From: Strigamia acuminata
Taxonomy: Eukaryota; Arthropoda; Chilopoda; Geophilomorpha; Linotaeniidae
DNA: 64,000 bases
Assembly: GCA_949358305.1 (NCBI GenBank)
Contig: OX442316.1
Coordinates: 930,001-994,000, forward strand
Direction: 5' to 3'
Every line of letters begins with the position of its first letter. Position 1 is the first letter of the stretch. The notes beneath the pieces are model-generated. The model ran no database searches. It saw nothing but the letters and a program-made list of their open reading frames with translations, and was not told the DNA's origin. Shown here in pieces: positions 1 to 9,838 of this stretch. Made by a program: the position numbers and the translations under genes.

Positions 1-959
1 ATCGTGTTCATGGAGACGATGGCCAAGTTTAATTATTTAGCACCGAGAGGTGAGTTTGCATGAACAATTGCAGTGATAAATTAATTGAATTTCCAAATTG
101 AGATGTAATTTTGATTATTTTGACGTTTAGTGCGAGATTATTATCACATGGTCCGGAGGAATACTTTGCCGGAATTAATGCGGCCTCATTTGGTCATTTA
201 TTTGGATTCACCGGTCGATGTTTTGATGGATCGAATCAAAAAGCGGGCAATTGTGAGGACTGAGGATTAGGGCCGAAAATCGATCTTTTAATGAATAAAT
301 TGTCCACCTTTGTGTGCAGGATTACGAAACCAAGTCGAGTGTAATTACGCCCGAATATCTCAAGTCGTTGGAAACTGAATACAAGGAGTATTTGAAAACC
401 ATAAGGTGATGCTAACGTTTTTGTTTTCCACTATTTAAATGAGCTCAAACTCAAACGAAGGATTTTAGCCAGCATTCAGAATTACTCTTTTACGATTGGT
501 CAAAATATGGCGACATCGATGTGGTCATTGAAGATATAGAGCGAATAGATTTCGACAAGTACGACAAGTACGACACGAAAATGACCGATTGGCTTCTGTT
601 TAATTACTGGGACTACGTGAGGCTGAGATTCGAGTAAGTTGTCGAAAATAATTCCCAAGAAAAGTATTAATGTTGGCAAACATTATTTAGATATACCACA
701 AAAAAAACCGAATTAATCAACAAAATGCAAATGATTCCTCAATGGAAGGCTCCAGAATTGCTCCCAGATGTGGAAAACCTACAAAAGTGGCGGGAGCTCT
801 GGGATAATGTAAGTGAAAATACTTTTTCATTCGAATAATACGCTAATTTGTTGCATTTGTTCATTGCAGTTTCCAGGCAGTAAGTACGAGTACGGTTACA
901 ATCCGGATCAAGGCGACAACGTGTGGTTTAAAACAAAGGATAGCCCTCGTAACGATTAA
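1..959 (+). CDS. NDUFA10: NDUFA10 (complex I 42 kDa accessory subunit), 3' part, six exons
   Basis: This is the C-terminal 209 residues of the NADH:ubiquinone oxidoreductase accessory subunit NDUFA10 (ND-42 in flies), a nucleoside-kinase-fold protein of mitochondrial complex I. The 5' part lies outside the window. Exons read as 1-49, 131-252, 320-405, 469-633, 691-808 and 870-959 (stop TAA 957-959). All five introns are GT-AG, 57-81 bp long, and the phases join without a break. The recognisable family signature is HMVRRNTLPELMRPHLVIYL followed by SPVDVLMDRIKKR, then DIERIDF and the C-terminal KWRELWDNFPGSKYEYGYNP. The protein ends in SPRND. An ATTAAA at 1024-1029 may be the poly(A) signal. 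The identification rests on remembered family sequence; I am sure of the family and fairly sure of every splice site. Confidence 0.88.
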
Positions 960-1397
960 ACGTGTATTTAAAAATAACATAGTGCAGTGTATATAGTTGT
1001 GTAAAACCTTTTTTTTTCCTTCGATTAAACGAGTTTAAAAAAAAATGCTATTTAAAAAAGAAAAGCAAATGGAAATTGGGCTTTCATCAAATTAAACTGT
1101 AATCGAAATTACGGATCACGAGACTGGCGAGCTTGGACAGCTTCAGCTTCAGCTTCAATTACAGCATCGGACAAGTGTTTGGGAAAGTTTACTAGGTATA
1201 AAATTTTTTTCAGTCGAAATTAATTTTTGTGATTGTGGTGCCATTAAACTGCATAATATGATGTCATTACAGTCAGTACAAACAAAAAAGTTTAAAAAAC
1301 AATCATCTTTTTTTAAATTACTCCTTAGTGTTTAATTTGCAATAAATCTGTTCTGGATTTGAGTTTAACTTCAAACTATTGTTCAATAGTGGAATGA
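960..1397. other. 3' UTR of NDUFA10 and AT-rich intergenic DNA
   Basis: This stretch follows the NDUFA10 stop and runs to the gypsy target site. It carries ATTAAA at 1024-1029 followed by an A-run, and a short CTTCAG iteration near 1140. No further gene is visible. Confidence 0.5.
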
Positions 1398-1401
1398 ATA
1401 C

Positions 1402-1979
1402 TGTTATGTGGGATTTAGGCCCACTTGAGGCTACCCACACAACTGGGATTTGATAGGAAATAAAGAGTCATTTTAATTAGGTTTAAATTCAATCTAGTTT
1501 TTATTTAACCAGACAGCAAAGCTGTTTGATTATTCTTTCAAATGGATGAGTTTACTCTGTTTACATTGGCACAATTCTTAAACTCAAATAATGAACTACA
1601 TAAATTATATAAATTATATAAACTCTAATTATAAATCATAAGTGACACTCTGAATTGAGATGCAATCTGAAACTATTAAATAGTGATTAAATTAATAACA
1701 ATTTCTGCAGCCAGCCAAGAACAGGCTGACATTGGATAGGAGGGATTTGAGTTCACTCTCAAGTGAGAGCCGGAAGAGAACTGTCAAACTTGGGCGGATT
1801 CACTTCACAGGAAAGCTCCTGTTACCCCCTTTAACTAATTGATAAGTCCAGTGACGAGGCAATGATGTAATCGATTGCCAACGCCATCTATGGACGAAAT
1901 TTAGCAACTTTTATCCGAATTATAGCCGAATTACGCGATACGGGTCGTCCGTTGATCGGGACGGCCTGTACGCGTAGCA
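1402..1979 (-). repeat. 3' LTR of gypsy element A
   Basis: This is the downstream LTR in element orientation and matches 9257-9834 over its whole 578 bp by eye. The ends are TG..CA. It contains a CGCCATCTATGG motif at 1882-1893 that recurs in other elements of the window. Confidence 0.95.
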
Positions 1980-1980
1980 A

Positions 1981-1991
1981 CTCCCTTTTTT
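1981..1991 (-). other. Polypurine tract of element A
   Basis: On the minus strand the bases next to the 3' LTR read AAAAAAGGGAG, a classic plus-strand primer site for LTR elements. Confidence 0.8.
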
Positions 1992-2952
1992 GCGTAATTT
2001 TGGTCTCTAAAATTAAATTTCGGATGAAGACAATTCTTTTTTACCAAATATTAGATCTCAATTCATAGTGTCAAATAAAACAATTTACATCTCTTTTTAC
2101 TCCCTTTTAGATTAATGTACATACAAAAGAAAAATCTTAATCTGTTTCAAATACAATATTTCTCATATTGGTCATATTACTTCATAAATTATACAATCAT
2201 AATTTCCAACTTAACTTACTATTCAAGAAAAACTTACAAAACTTAAATTCAAAACTCAAATAAGAATGAAAATTAAACACTAATTAAACAATTCAAATTG
2301 GTTCGAATTATAATTAACCAAATTATTTCATCCATTTTTACAATAAACCTTCAGAAATAAAATACAACATTTAAATTTCACAATAAATTCTCATAAAATA
2401 ATTTAACTCTTTTCAAAAAATAAATTTGTTTTTGGTTTTCATTATTTTCTTTAAAAATTTGAATTCTCTTCTAAAACATCAACTCTCTAAATCCTAGAAC
2501 ATTTACAAAATTTTTGTGTTTGAAAATTTATTTACAATTCACATAATCAGTTTTATTCAAATTACGATAAACTTCACTAAATTCGCATTAATTACTTCGC
2601 CTCGCGACCTCGGATTTTCGTGTCATCAAATTTAACATTATTAAGAATTTTAATCTCACTAAAACCAATTTTTATCTGCTAATACTATGTAAAATAACAT
2701 TTCTAACATATTTTCCTATTCATTAGAATTAATCCAAAGTCTAAGAAAATTATCAGCACGAATGAACGAAGATCGCGATTTGTTTCGTTTTGCAAAGTTC
2801 GGTATTTTATACACTTTTAACCTAATATTTCAACTCAAAATCATACTAAAACACTTAAAATATGTTCACAAACCTCAAAAAACACAATTCAATTCACGAC
2901 ACAACAAATAAATATCAAAATTTAAGCTTTGGTTCACGCAAAAAGCTCGCAT
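1992..2952 (-). other. Non-coding 3' internal region of element A
   Basis: About 960 bp of very AT-rich sequence between the pol stop and the polypurine tract. I see no env-like frame. Confidence 0.7.
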
Positions 2953-5900
2953 TCACCTCGGCGAAAATGTGGAGTAGCAATGGCGGTAGGATTTTCTCGC
3001 CTTCGGTCTGAGCTTGCGCGAACGATAGTCGTCGCTTTGTGTATCCGCGCCATCTAGTGGCGGGTTTTTAAGTTGTTTTTCAGTGTTTTCAAGTTCTGTT
3101 TGCGGTTCAAATAATGATTTGAGAGAAATTTGGTCACTATCATCGATATAACGTTCTTTTGCTTTGATTTGCTTTGTTTTTGTTGGTTTATCCAGAATTT
3201 CAACTGCAATTTCTCCTTTTTTACTGATTTTTTTCACTTTTTCAGCAAATTTCACTTTCTTTTCTGGCATCTCTTTCAAAGCTTCGTCTATGTCTTCTTC
3301 AATTCTTGCTTTATACGGTTTCAACCTTTCTACGTTAACAATATCACTTTTCTTTCGTGTGGAATTGATAATTTCATAGTCATTTGGAGCTGTTCGTCGC
3401 ACAATCTCGTAAGGGCCGGAAAATTGAGATAAAAGCTTCTCTGACAGGCCAACTTTCCTATTTATGGTCTTCAAATAGACTAATTCGCCTGGTTCGAATT
3501 CTTTGTTGACTCTATCTTTGTCGAATCTTTTCTTACTTTTCTCAGACTGCTTTTGAAGTCGTTCATTTGCAATCTTCCTAGCCTGTTGCATGAATTTTGA
3601 TGTGCGTAACGTGAACTCTTTTTGGGGCAAATTTAGGTTAACATCTATTGTCAAATCCACATCATATCCTCGAAGAAGATAGTGCGGTGTGTAACCTGTT
3701 GTTTCATGAACTCCCGTGTTGTAGGAAAACAGGACAAATGGCAAGAACTCATCCCAATCGGTGTGATCATCATTAACATAACTTTGCAACATTTTTGCGA
3801 ATGTCGCATTAAATCTTTCTGTTAATCCATTGGTCCTTGGGTGGTATCCTGAGGTGGTTTTATGCAAACTTTTGAATAGATTAGATACTTCTTCAATCAT
3901 TTGGTTCCTGTATTCCGTTCCACGGTCGCTTAAAATTTCTCTTGGGCTGCCTTCCTTAAGAATCACTTCATAAACCAAAGTCTTTGCTGCTTCTAGAGCT
4001 GTTCCTACTGGTGCAGCTCTTGCAATCACAGATCTTGACAAATAATCAGTCACTACGAAAACATGTTTATTTCCTAGTTTTGACAATGGGAAAGGTCCAA
4101 GTGTGTCCATTCCAATCCGCTCGAATGGTTTTGAGACGGTTGACCACGGTTGCATTAGTCCTTTGGCTGGAGTTGTCATCGACTTTGCTTTTGCGCAGTT
4201 TTGGCAGGACAAGACGTATTTTCTAACGTCAGTGTAAATTCTTGTCCAAAAGAATCTTGTTCTTATTCGTTTCCATGTTTTTGCCAAACCTAAGTGAGCT
4301 CCTAGTAATCCGTCGTGCATTTCATGCAATACATCCTTCTGGAGTTGTTTCGGAACTACTAGCAATAATCCTTCTGTATTTAGGGAACTTGAAGAGTTTT
4401 TCTTCCTAAATAACGTTTTCTCGTGGAGCACGTACTGCTTAAGCGGTCGTCTCCTCTTCTTTGGAAGTTGCTCTAGGTTTTCAACTGCTGTAATTAGGTC
4501 CAGTAGTTTGGGATCCATCCTCTGTTGTGCAGAGAGGTCCAAATTTTCCAAGAAAAGCGAAGGTAATTTTTCTATTTCTTCTTCACTCATCTGGTCTGGT
4601 ATCCTACTTAGTGCATCGGCGTCTGTGTGCTTTTTGCCGCTTTTATACACTATATCGAAATCAAAGTCTACTAATTGCAATGCCCATCTGGCTAAACGTC
4701 CATTGGGGTTTCGGACTGACTTCAGCCATTGGAGGGGTTGGTGGTCGGTTATTATTTGGAATTTCTGTCCGTACAAGTAAGGTCTGAATTTCTGTACTGC
4801 AAACATTATAGCGAGACACTCTCTTTCAGTGGCGGTGTAGTTTTGTTCCGCTGTGCTCATCAGTTTGCTTGCATACGCTACAACTCGCTCCTGGTTGTTG
4901 ATCTTTTGCTTCAGAATGGCTCCCATTCCATACGCACTTGCGTCGGTTGATACTATGAATGGCTGTGCAAAGTCTGGATGCGCCAACACCGGTACTGTTA
5001 TTAATGCATTTCGGAGTGTGATGAACGCTGTATCGTGGGGTGGTCCCCAGTCAAACTTCTCGTCCTTTTTAGTGAGATTCACCAGAGGTTTAGAAATGTC
5101 TGCAAATCCCTTGATGAATTTTCGGTAATAAGAGCAGAGTCCTAAAAAACCACGTAGTTGTTTAACGTTCACAGGAAGTGGAAACTTCGCGACTGCTTCC
5201 AGGTTCCTGGGATCTGGTGAAACTCCATCAGCATCAACCACATGTCCTAAGTATCGAATGGTGTCGGTGGCAAACGTACATTTACTCAGCCTAACTTTCA
5301 GGTTTGCCATTCTGAGCTTTTCAAAAACTGCGTCCACATCCACGAGGTGCTGTTCGAATGTCTTCGAGAATATTATTAAATCATCGAGGTACGCTATGCA
5401 TACCTTTCCCAAGAGGTTCCCAAGCACTTTATTCATCAATTTTTGAAAGGCGGCTGGGCTGTTACATAATCCCATTCCGAGGACATTAAACTCATAATGT
5501 CCGCTTGACGTCGTGAACGCTGTCTTTTCACGATCTTGTTCGTCTATTTCGACTTGGTGGTATCCCTGAATGAGATCCATCATCGAAAAATACTTCGCAC
5601 CCGCTAGTTGATCTAGGGTGTCGTCGATACGTGGTAAGGGATAAACCATTTTCTTCGTTACTGCGTTTAAACGTCTCCAATCAACGCAAAATCTCCATCT
5701 GCCGTCTCTTTTCTTAATGAGTAGTACTGGTGCACTCCATGGGCTCTCGGATTCTCTAATTACTCCTTGTTCAAGTAACTTCTTTGTTTCAGCCTCCTCG
5801 ATTTCTTTTTCCTTAATGGATCGTCTATAAGGTTGCAAGTGGATTGGAGGAGAGTCTCCTGTATCAATACGATGTTTTATTGCCTGTGCTCTGCCTAAGT

Positions 5901-6777
5901 CACTGTCAGATGTTGCAAATCTATCCGAATTCTTCTCTAGCAGCTGTCGCATCAATTCCTGTTGAGTTGGTGTCATATTCTCATTTGCCATGGCCTTGCT
6001 AAAGTCAAATTGATCAGCTCTTTTTTCATCTAACAAGCCAGACTCAATCACGTAAAATGCTTTTGCAACTGCTGAGTTTTTTCTTAAATAGATTGTCTTT
6101 TTAGTTGGATTCGCAACACGCAGAACTCCTTCACCTTTTCTGAATGTAGTCAATGTCTTGCAACAAATCACACCAAATCGATCGATTACTCCACTCAATG
6201 GTTCTACAAACAATTCGTCATCAACTTTCTTTGCTATCTTTATTGGTACTACACATTCATGTAAAGCTGGTATCGTTATTGGTTTTAAAACTCGCGCAAT
6301 ATAGTTTTGTTCAGTGTAATTCTTTGACATTGGGAAAACTTCTTGTTGTTTATCTTTTGGCCCTACAAAGATCTTCTGTTGGTCATAGTCGAGCTGGCAC
6401 CTTGCAGATCTCAAAAAATTATCTCCTAGCAGTAAATGGTTGCCAAATCCGCTGACAATCAGCACTTCAATAGTATGTTGTTGTTGTCCAACGTCAATGG
6501 TAATCTTGGTTTTTCCTACTGGGGTTATCAATGAACCATCTACAACTCTAAGTCGAACATGTGGACATGGTTGGTATTTGAGCTGCAGAGTTCTTACCAA
6601 ATCTTCATTAATGATGTTGCGATAACCTCCGGAATCCAAGACACCAGTGACTTCCAAACCATTCACTACTACTGGAATCTGCAAAAGTTCATCTGTGGCG
6701 TTCAGCTCAATGATTTCTAATTTTCTCTTTTTGAATTTCTTCTTGTTTTTCCGTCTTTGTGGCCATTCTAGTTTCCC
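2953..6777 (-). CDS. pol: Pol polyprotein of gypsy element A (PR-RT-RNaseH-IN), entered by -1 frameshift
   Basis: The frame is open from the slippery site at 6777 to the stop at 2953, about 1274 codons. It has no ATG near its start: codon 6684-6682 is TTG, so expression probably needs the gag-pol frameshift. Counting from 6684, the aspartic protease motif LDSGG is at residues 16-20. Reverse transcriptase spans roughly 275-480 with the catalytic YLDD at 432-435. RNase H carries STDAS near 579-583, TERE near 619-622 and TDH near 646-648. Integrase has a zinc finger with His790, His797, Cys827 and Cys830, and a catalytic triad Asp860, Asp920, Glu956 with the standard 35-residue D-E spacing. All catalytic residues I checked are present. 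The basic C-terminal tail lacks a clear chromodomain. Protease has DSGG where DSGA is commoner. Confidence 0.93.
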   Translation of the reverse strand, partial: GKLEWPQRRKNKKKFKKRKLEIIELNATDELLQIPVVVNGLEVTGVLDSGGYRNIINEDLVRTLQLKYQPCPHVRLRVVDGSLITPVGKTKITIDVGQQQHTIEVLIVSGFGNHLLLGDNFLRSARCQLDYDQQKIFVGPKDKQQEVFPMSKNYTEQNYIARVLKPITIPALHECVVPIKIAKKVDDELFVEPLSGVIDRFGVICCKTLTTFRKGEGVLRVANPTKKTIYLRKNSAVAKAFYVIESGLLDEKRADQFDFSKAMANENMTPTQQELMRQLLEKNSDRFATSDSDLGRAQAIKHRIDTGDSPPIHLQPYRRSIKEKEIEEAETKKLLEQGVIRESESPWSAPVLLIKKRDGRWRFCVDWRRLNAVTKKMVYPLPRIDDTLDQLAGAKYFSMMDLIQGYHQVEIDEQDREKTAFTTSSGHYEFNVLGMGLCNSPAAFQKLMNKVLGNLLGKVCIAYLDDLIIFSKTFEQHLVDVDAVFEKLRMANLKVRLSKCTFATDTIRYLGHVVDADGVSPDPRNLEAVAKFPLPVNVKQLRGFLGLCSYYRKFIKGFADISKPLVNLTKKDEKFDWGPPHDTAFITLRNALITVPVLAHPDFAQPFIVSTDASAYGMGAILKQKINNQERVVAYASKLMSTAEQNYTATERECLAIMFAVQKFRPYLYGQKFQIITDHQPLQWLKSVRNPNGRLARWALQLVDFDFDIVYKSGKKHTDADALSRIPDQMSEEEIEKLPSLFLENLDLSAQQRMDPKLLDLITAVENLEQLPKKRRRPLKQYVLHEKTLFRKKNSSSSLNTEGLLLVVPKQLQKDVLHEMHDGLLGAHLGLAKTWKRIRTRFFWTRIYTDVRKYVLSCQNCAKAKSMTTPAKGLMQPWSTVSKPFERIGMDTLGPFPLSKLGNKHVFVVTDYLSRSVIARAAPVGTALEAAKTLVYEVILKEGSPREILSDRGTEYRNQMIEEVSNLFKSLHKTTSGYHPRTNGLTERFNATFAKMLQSYVNDDHTDWDEFLPFVLFSYNTGVHETTGYTPHYLLRGYDVDLTIDVNLNLPQKEFTLRTSKFMQQARKIANERLQKQSEKSKKRFDKDRVNKEFEPGELVYLKTINRKVGLSEKLLSQFSGPYEIVRRTAPNDYEIINSTRKKSDIVNVERLKPYKARIEEDIDEALKEMPEKKVKFAEKVKKISKKGEIAVEILDKPTKTKQIKAKERYIDDSDQISLKSLFEPQTELENTEKQLKNPPLDGADTQSDDYRSRKLRPKARKSYRHCYSTFSPR

Positions 6778-7886
6778 GATTGATTAGCTGGTCCACCACG
6801 TGGGGCTCCTCGTTGACCTCGGCCTCCTTGGTAATTTTCAATGAAATTTTTACCTGTATAGTTTGGATTTCGTGGGTGACCTTGGTTATTTGGATTCCCC
6901 TGTCTTTGACCTTGTTGTTGTTGTTGCGGTGGATTCCATTGCTGTTGTGGCTGTTGTTGTTGTTGGAATCCTTGGCCAGAATTATTCCACTGATTGTTCC
7001 AATTGCCTCTGTTTTGACCTTTATTATTGTTCCATCCTCTACCTTGGTTCCAATTGCTATTGTTATTCCACCATCCACGTTGTTGTCCAGGTCGCCCTCT
7101 AAAGTTTCCTCTATTATAGAACTGGGCCTGGTTTGGATGTGGCGTATACCATTGATTTTGGTAGAAGACTGGAGTGACCTCTGCATATTGAACGTCCCCA
7201 AACTGCTGCTGTTGTCTTAGCACTTTGACCTCTGCTAACAACTCGTCTTTTGTTTTATTGACGTCGCTCGGTTCTACCAAGCAACTCGGTGTCACCTCAC
7301 CTGTTGTATCAACAGCTTTTTGCAGTAGGGTTAGTAAAACTTCTGCAGGATCCTCATTGAATGCGTGGGCTTCCAACAATCCAAGTTGTGATGTTAATTG
7401 GTCCAACGTCTTTGGGTAATTGGCTACTAATTTATCTCTGATCACCTTCTTCAGTCCTTGAAACACGTGAAATATCTTTTGATCTTCCGTGAACGACGGT
7501 CTTGCATAAGAGCATTCCTTTAATATTTTCTGCATGTGTTCCAAAGCTGTTCCGTCCTTGTGCTGCATTGCTTGTAATTTCGCCAAAATTGCTGTTATTT
7601 GTCGTCGAAATTTTGTTTTCAACGCATCTTTCCATTCAGTCCAAGTTCTAGTCGGATGTAATGGAAGTTGGTCTAAATACCACGATGATGCAGAATGTTT
7701 CAGCACAATTGACAGATGTTTAATTCTTTCAGTATCATCGGCAATCGTATCTTCGTATCCAATTAACCATGTGTCGATATTTCCAGTGGCTGGATCAAAA
7801 TCAACTGGATTTCTTCTATTAACCACTAAATTTTGTAATACTGTTTGTATTGCCAACATTTCTGGCGATGGCGAAGCATTAGCCAT
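6768..7886 (-). CDS. gag: Gag of gypsy element A
   Basis: The first in-frame ATG is at 7886-7884 and gives 372 residues to the stop at 6768. The front part (MANASPSPEM...) contains a gypsy-type capsid domain with a WLIGYED region and a SSWYLDQLP..TRTWTEWKDALKTKF stretch typical of the retrotransposon gag fold. The C-terminal third is rich in Gln, Asn and Gly with RGG-type tracts and carries no CCHC zinc knuckle, so RNA binding probably relies on the RGG/Q-rich tail. The same frame stays open upstream to about 8275 (about 130 more codons) with coding-like composition but no ATG, so the true N-terminus may be longer. Confidence 0.88.
   Translation of the reverse strand: MANASPSPEMLAIQTVLQNLVVNRRNPVDFDPATGNIDTWLIGYEDTIADDTERIKHLSIVLKHSASSWYLDQLPLHPTRTWTEWKDALKTKFRRQITAILAKLQAMQHKDGTALEHMQKILKECSYARPSFTEDQKIFHVFQGLKKVIRDKLVANYPKTLDQLTSQLGLLEAHAFNEDPAEVLLTLLQKAVDTTGEVTPSCLVEPSDVNKTKDELLAEVKVLRQQQQFGDVQYAEVTPVFYQNQWYTPHPNQAQFYNRGNFRGRPGQQRGWWNNNSNWNQGRGWNNNKGQNRGNWNNQWNNSGQGFQQQQQPQQQWNPPQQQQQGQRQGNPNNQGHPRNPNYTGKNFIENYQGGRGQRGAPRGGPANQSGN
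6771..6777 (-). promoter_or_regulatory. Probable -1 ribosomal frameshift heptamer (GGGAAAC)
   Basis: Read on the minus strand, the last gag codons are TCG GGA AAC TAG. The heptamer G GGA AAC fits the X XXY YYZ rule exactly in the gag frame and lies directly before the gag stop at 6768-6770. A one-base backward slip gives GGG AAA and leads into the open pol frame. The sequence downstream is A-rich and shows no obvious GC-rich stem or pseudoknot, so efficiency is unknown. Confidence 0.75.
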
Positions 7887-9238
7887 CTTAATTGGAGATT
7901 GTTCTTTATTAATACACAAATATGAAAGTTCTAAATTTGGTTGCTCCTCAACGTCTTGGAAAATGTCCTTCTCGTCTGCGTCGTCTAGATCACTCTGTTC
8001 CCGTATCAATAGTTCTCCTAATTGCTCCACCTCGTGTGGAAACAATTCAGCTTGAAGATCAGCACTAACAACTCGTATACGGTGCTGTTGCGGGGTTTCA
8101 CCTTCCCTTTTTTGAGTTTTAAGTTCCTCTTTGGGTTTTGGCTTCCTCTTTCGCTCAGTCACCTTGTCGCTCAATGCTGTCTCTTCTTCCAACTCCTCTT
8201 CTTTCTTAACACCTGAGAGCAGGTAATCCGTTACGTATTTTGAAAACGCGTAACGTCTAGAGTCCGCAATGATTTATTAAACGTAGAGAAGACACAATCC
8301 TTTGGGTCGAAGCAATTCCTTTTTATTAATAAACACCTTTCACAAAACAAACACTTTCACTTTCTGAAATAAATTCAATAATTAAACAATTCAATTTTCA
8401 CGGTCATTTATAAAAAACACTAAATAACTATCAGTAAACATTCAACAAAATATCCTGAAAAACAATCAATTATCAAACAATCCACTTCAAACGAATTCAA
8501 TTTTCATTGTCATTATCTTTATATAATTCAATTTCAAAATTGTCAAAATTTTCATCAGTAAATATTCAAGAAAACTCTCTATTAGTAATTCCTTACAAAA
8601 TCCCCCGAAAAAGAAACAAATTCACTAATAAATCTGAACAATATATCTTATTAATATTCAATTCCATCAAAACACTTTATCAATGAACAATTTACAAACT
8701 ATTCTGAAATTCAAAACTATTCATTAGCAAATTCAGGTAATTTCTCTCTATTAATTCTCAATTTTATCAAAAACACCATAAATAAATTCTTTATCAAATA
8801 AACAATTTCATCATAAACAATTCACAAATTCAAATTTCATTCAATTATTAAATCAAACAACACCAACTGTAAAGTCATCCAATTAAATATTCAATTGCTT
8901 TATTTAGCTTTTCTACTTTTAACTTCATTAGCTCTAATTGACTCTATTAACAATGAGTCACTCTTATTTTTCCTATGATTTCTTGCAGTGAGTCATGCAT
9001 ATTCAAATTAGGTTGGGATCTTTCTAAATTTTATAAGGTTTTCAAACAATTTTTAAAGCTAATTTTCACCAATTTTAACTCTAATTTTGCCAATTTTTGA
9101 GTTTTTCAACTCTAGATTTTGATTTCTTAACCTAATTTTGCAAATTTTTAATGAATTTTCACAAATTTTGACTATTTTTTATTAAATTTTCAAATTTGGG
9201 TTTTTTCTATTTTAATTTTGGGGCAGTGTTTGGGGAAA
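7887..9238 (-). other. 5' leader of element A with open gag-frame extension
   Basis: This lies between the primer-binding site and the first gag ATG. The proximal 390 bp (to about 8275) is open in the gag frame and encodes charged Glu/Lys-rich sequence. Possible 3' splice sites occur on the minus strand near 8207 (CTGCTCTCAG) and 8258 (GGACTCTAG). The remaining 1 kb is strongly AT-rich with no coding signal. Confidence 0.6.
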
Positions 9239-9253
9239 CCGCAATCTCCACCA
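9239..9253 (-). other. Primer-binding site of element A
   Basis: Three bases inside the 5' LTR the minus strand reads TGGTGGAGATTGCGG. It starts with TGG, complementary to the tRNA CCA end. I could not assign the tRNA. Confidence 0.7.
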
Positions 9254-9256
9254 CTT

Positions 9257-9834
9257 TGTTATGTGGGATTTAGGCCCACTTGAGGCTACCCACACAACTG
9301 GGATTTGATAGGAAATAAAGAGTCATTTTAATTAGGTTTAAATTCAATCTAGTTTTTATTTAACCAGACAGCAAAGCTGTTTGATTATTCTTTCAAATGG
9401 ATGAGTTTACTCTGTTTACATTGGCACAATTCTTAAACTCAAATAATGAACTACATAAATTATATAAATTATATAAACTCTAATTATAAATCATAAGTGA
9501 CACTCTGAATTGAGATGCAATCTGAAACTATTAAATAGTGATTAAATTAATAACAATTTCTGCAGCCAGCCAAGAACAGGCTGACATTGGATAGGAGGGA
9601 TTTGAGTTCACTCTCAAGTGAGAGCCGGAAGAGAACTGTCAAACTTGGGCGGATTCACTTCACAGGAAAGCTCCTGTTACCCCCTTTAACTAATTGATAA
9701 GTCCAGTGACGAGGCAATGATGTAATCGATTGCCAACGCCATCTATGGACGAAATTTAGCAACTTTTATCCGAATTATAGCCGAATTACGCGATACGGGT
9801 CGTCCGTTGATCGGGACGGCCTGTACGCGTAGCA
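9257..9834 (-). repeat. 5' LTR of gypsy element A
   Basis: This is the upstream LTR in element orientation and matches 1402-1979. The target duplication ATAC follows at 9835-9838. Confidence 0.95.
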
Positions 9835-9838
9835 ATAC

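Larger units (their letters stand above)
1402..9834 (-). mobile_element. Complete Ty3/gypsy LTR retrotransposon (element A)
   Basis: Two 578-bp LTRs (1402-1979 and 9257-9834) enclose gag and pol on the minus strand. The flanks carry a 4-bp target duplication ATAC at 1398-1401 and 9835-9838. The LTRs start TGTTATGTGG and end CGCGTAGCA as read on the plus strand, and look identical base for base. A primer-binding site (9239-9253) and a polypurine tract (1981-1991) are in the expected places. Pol order is protease, reverse transcriptase, RNase H, integrase, which is the Ty3/gypsy order. There is no env. Matching LTRs, an intact target duplication and open reading frames suggest a young and possibly competent copy. 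Confidence 0.95.

Noticed and set aside
2953-3200. An env gene after pol in element A
   Set aside because: No open frame of useful length or envelope-like features lies between the pol stop and the polypurine tract.
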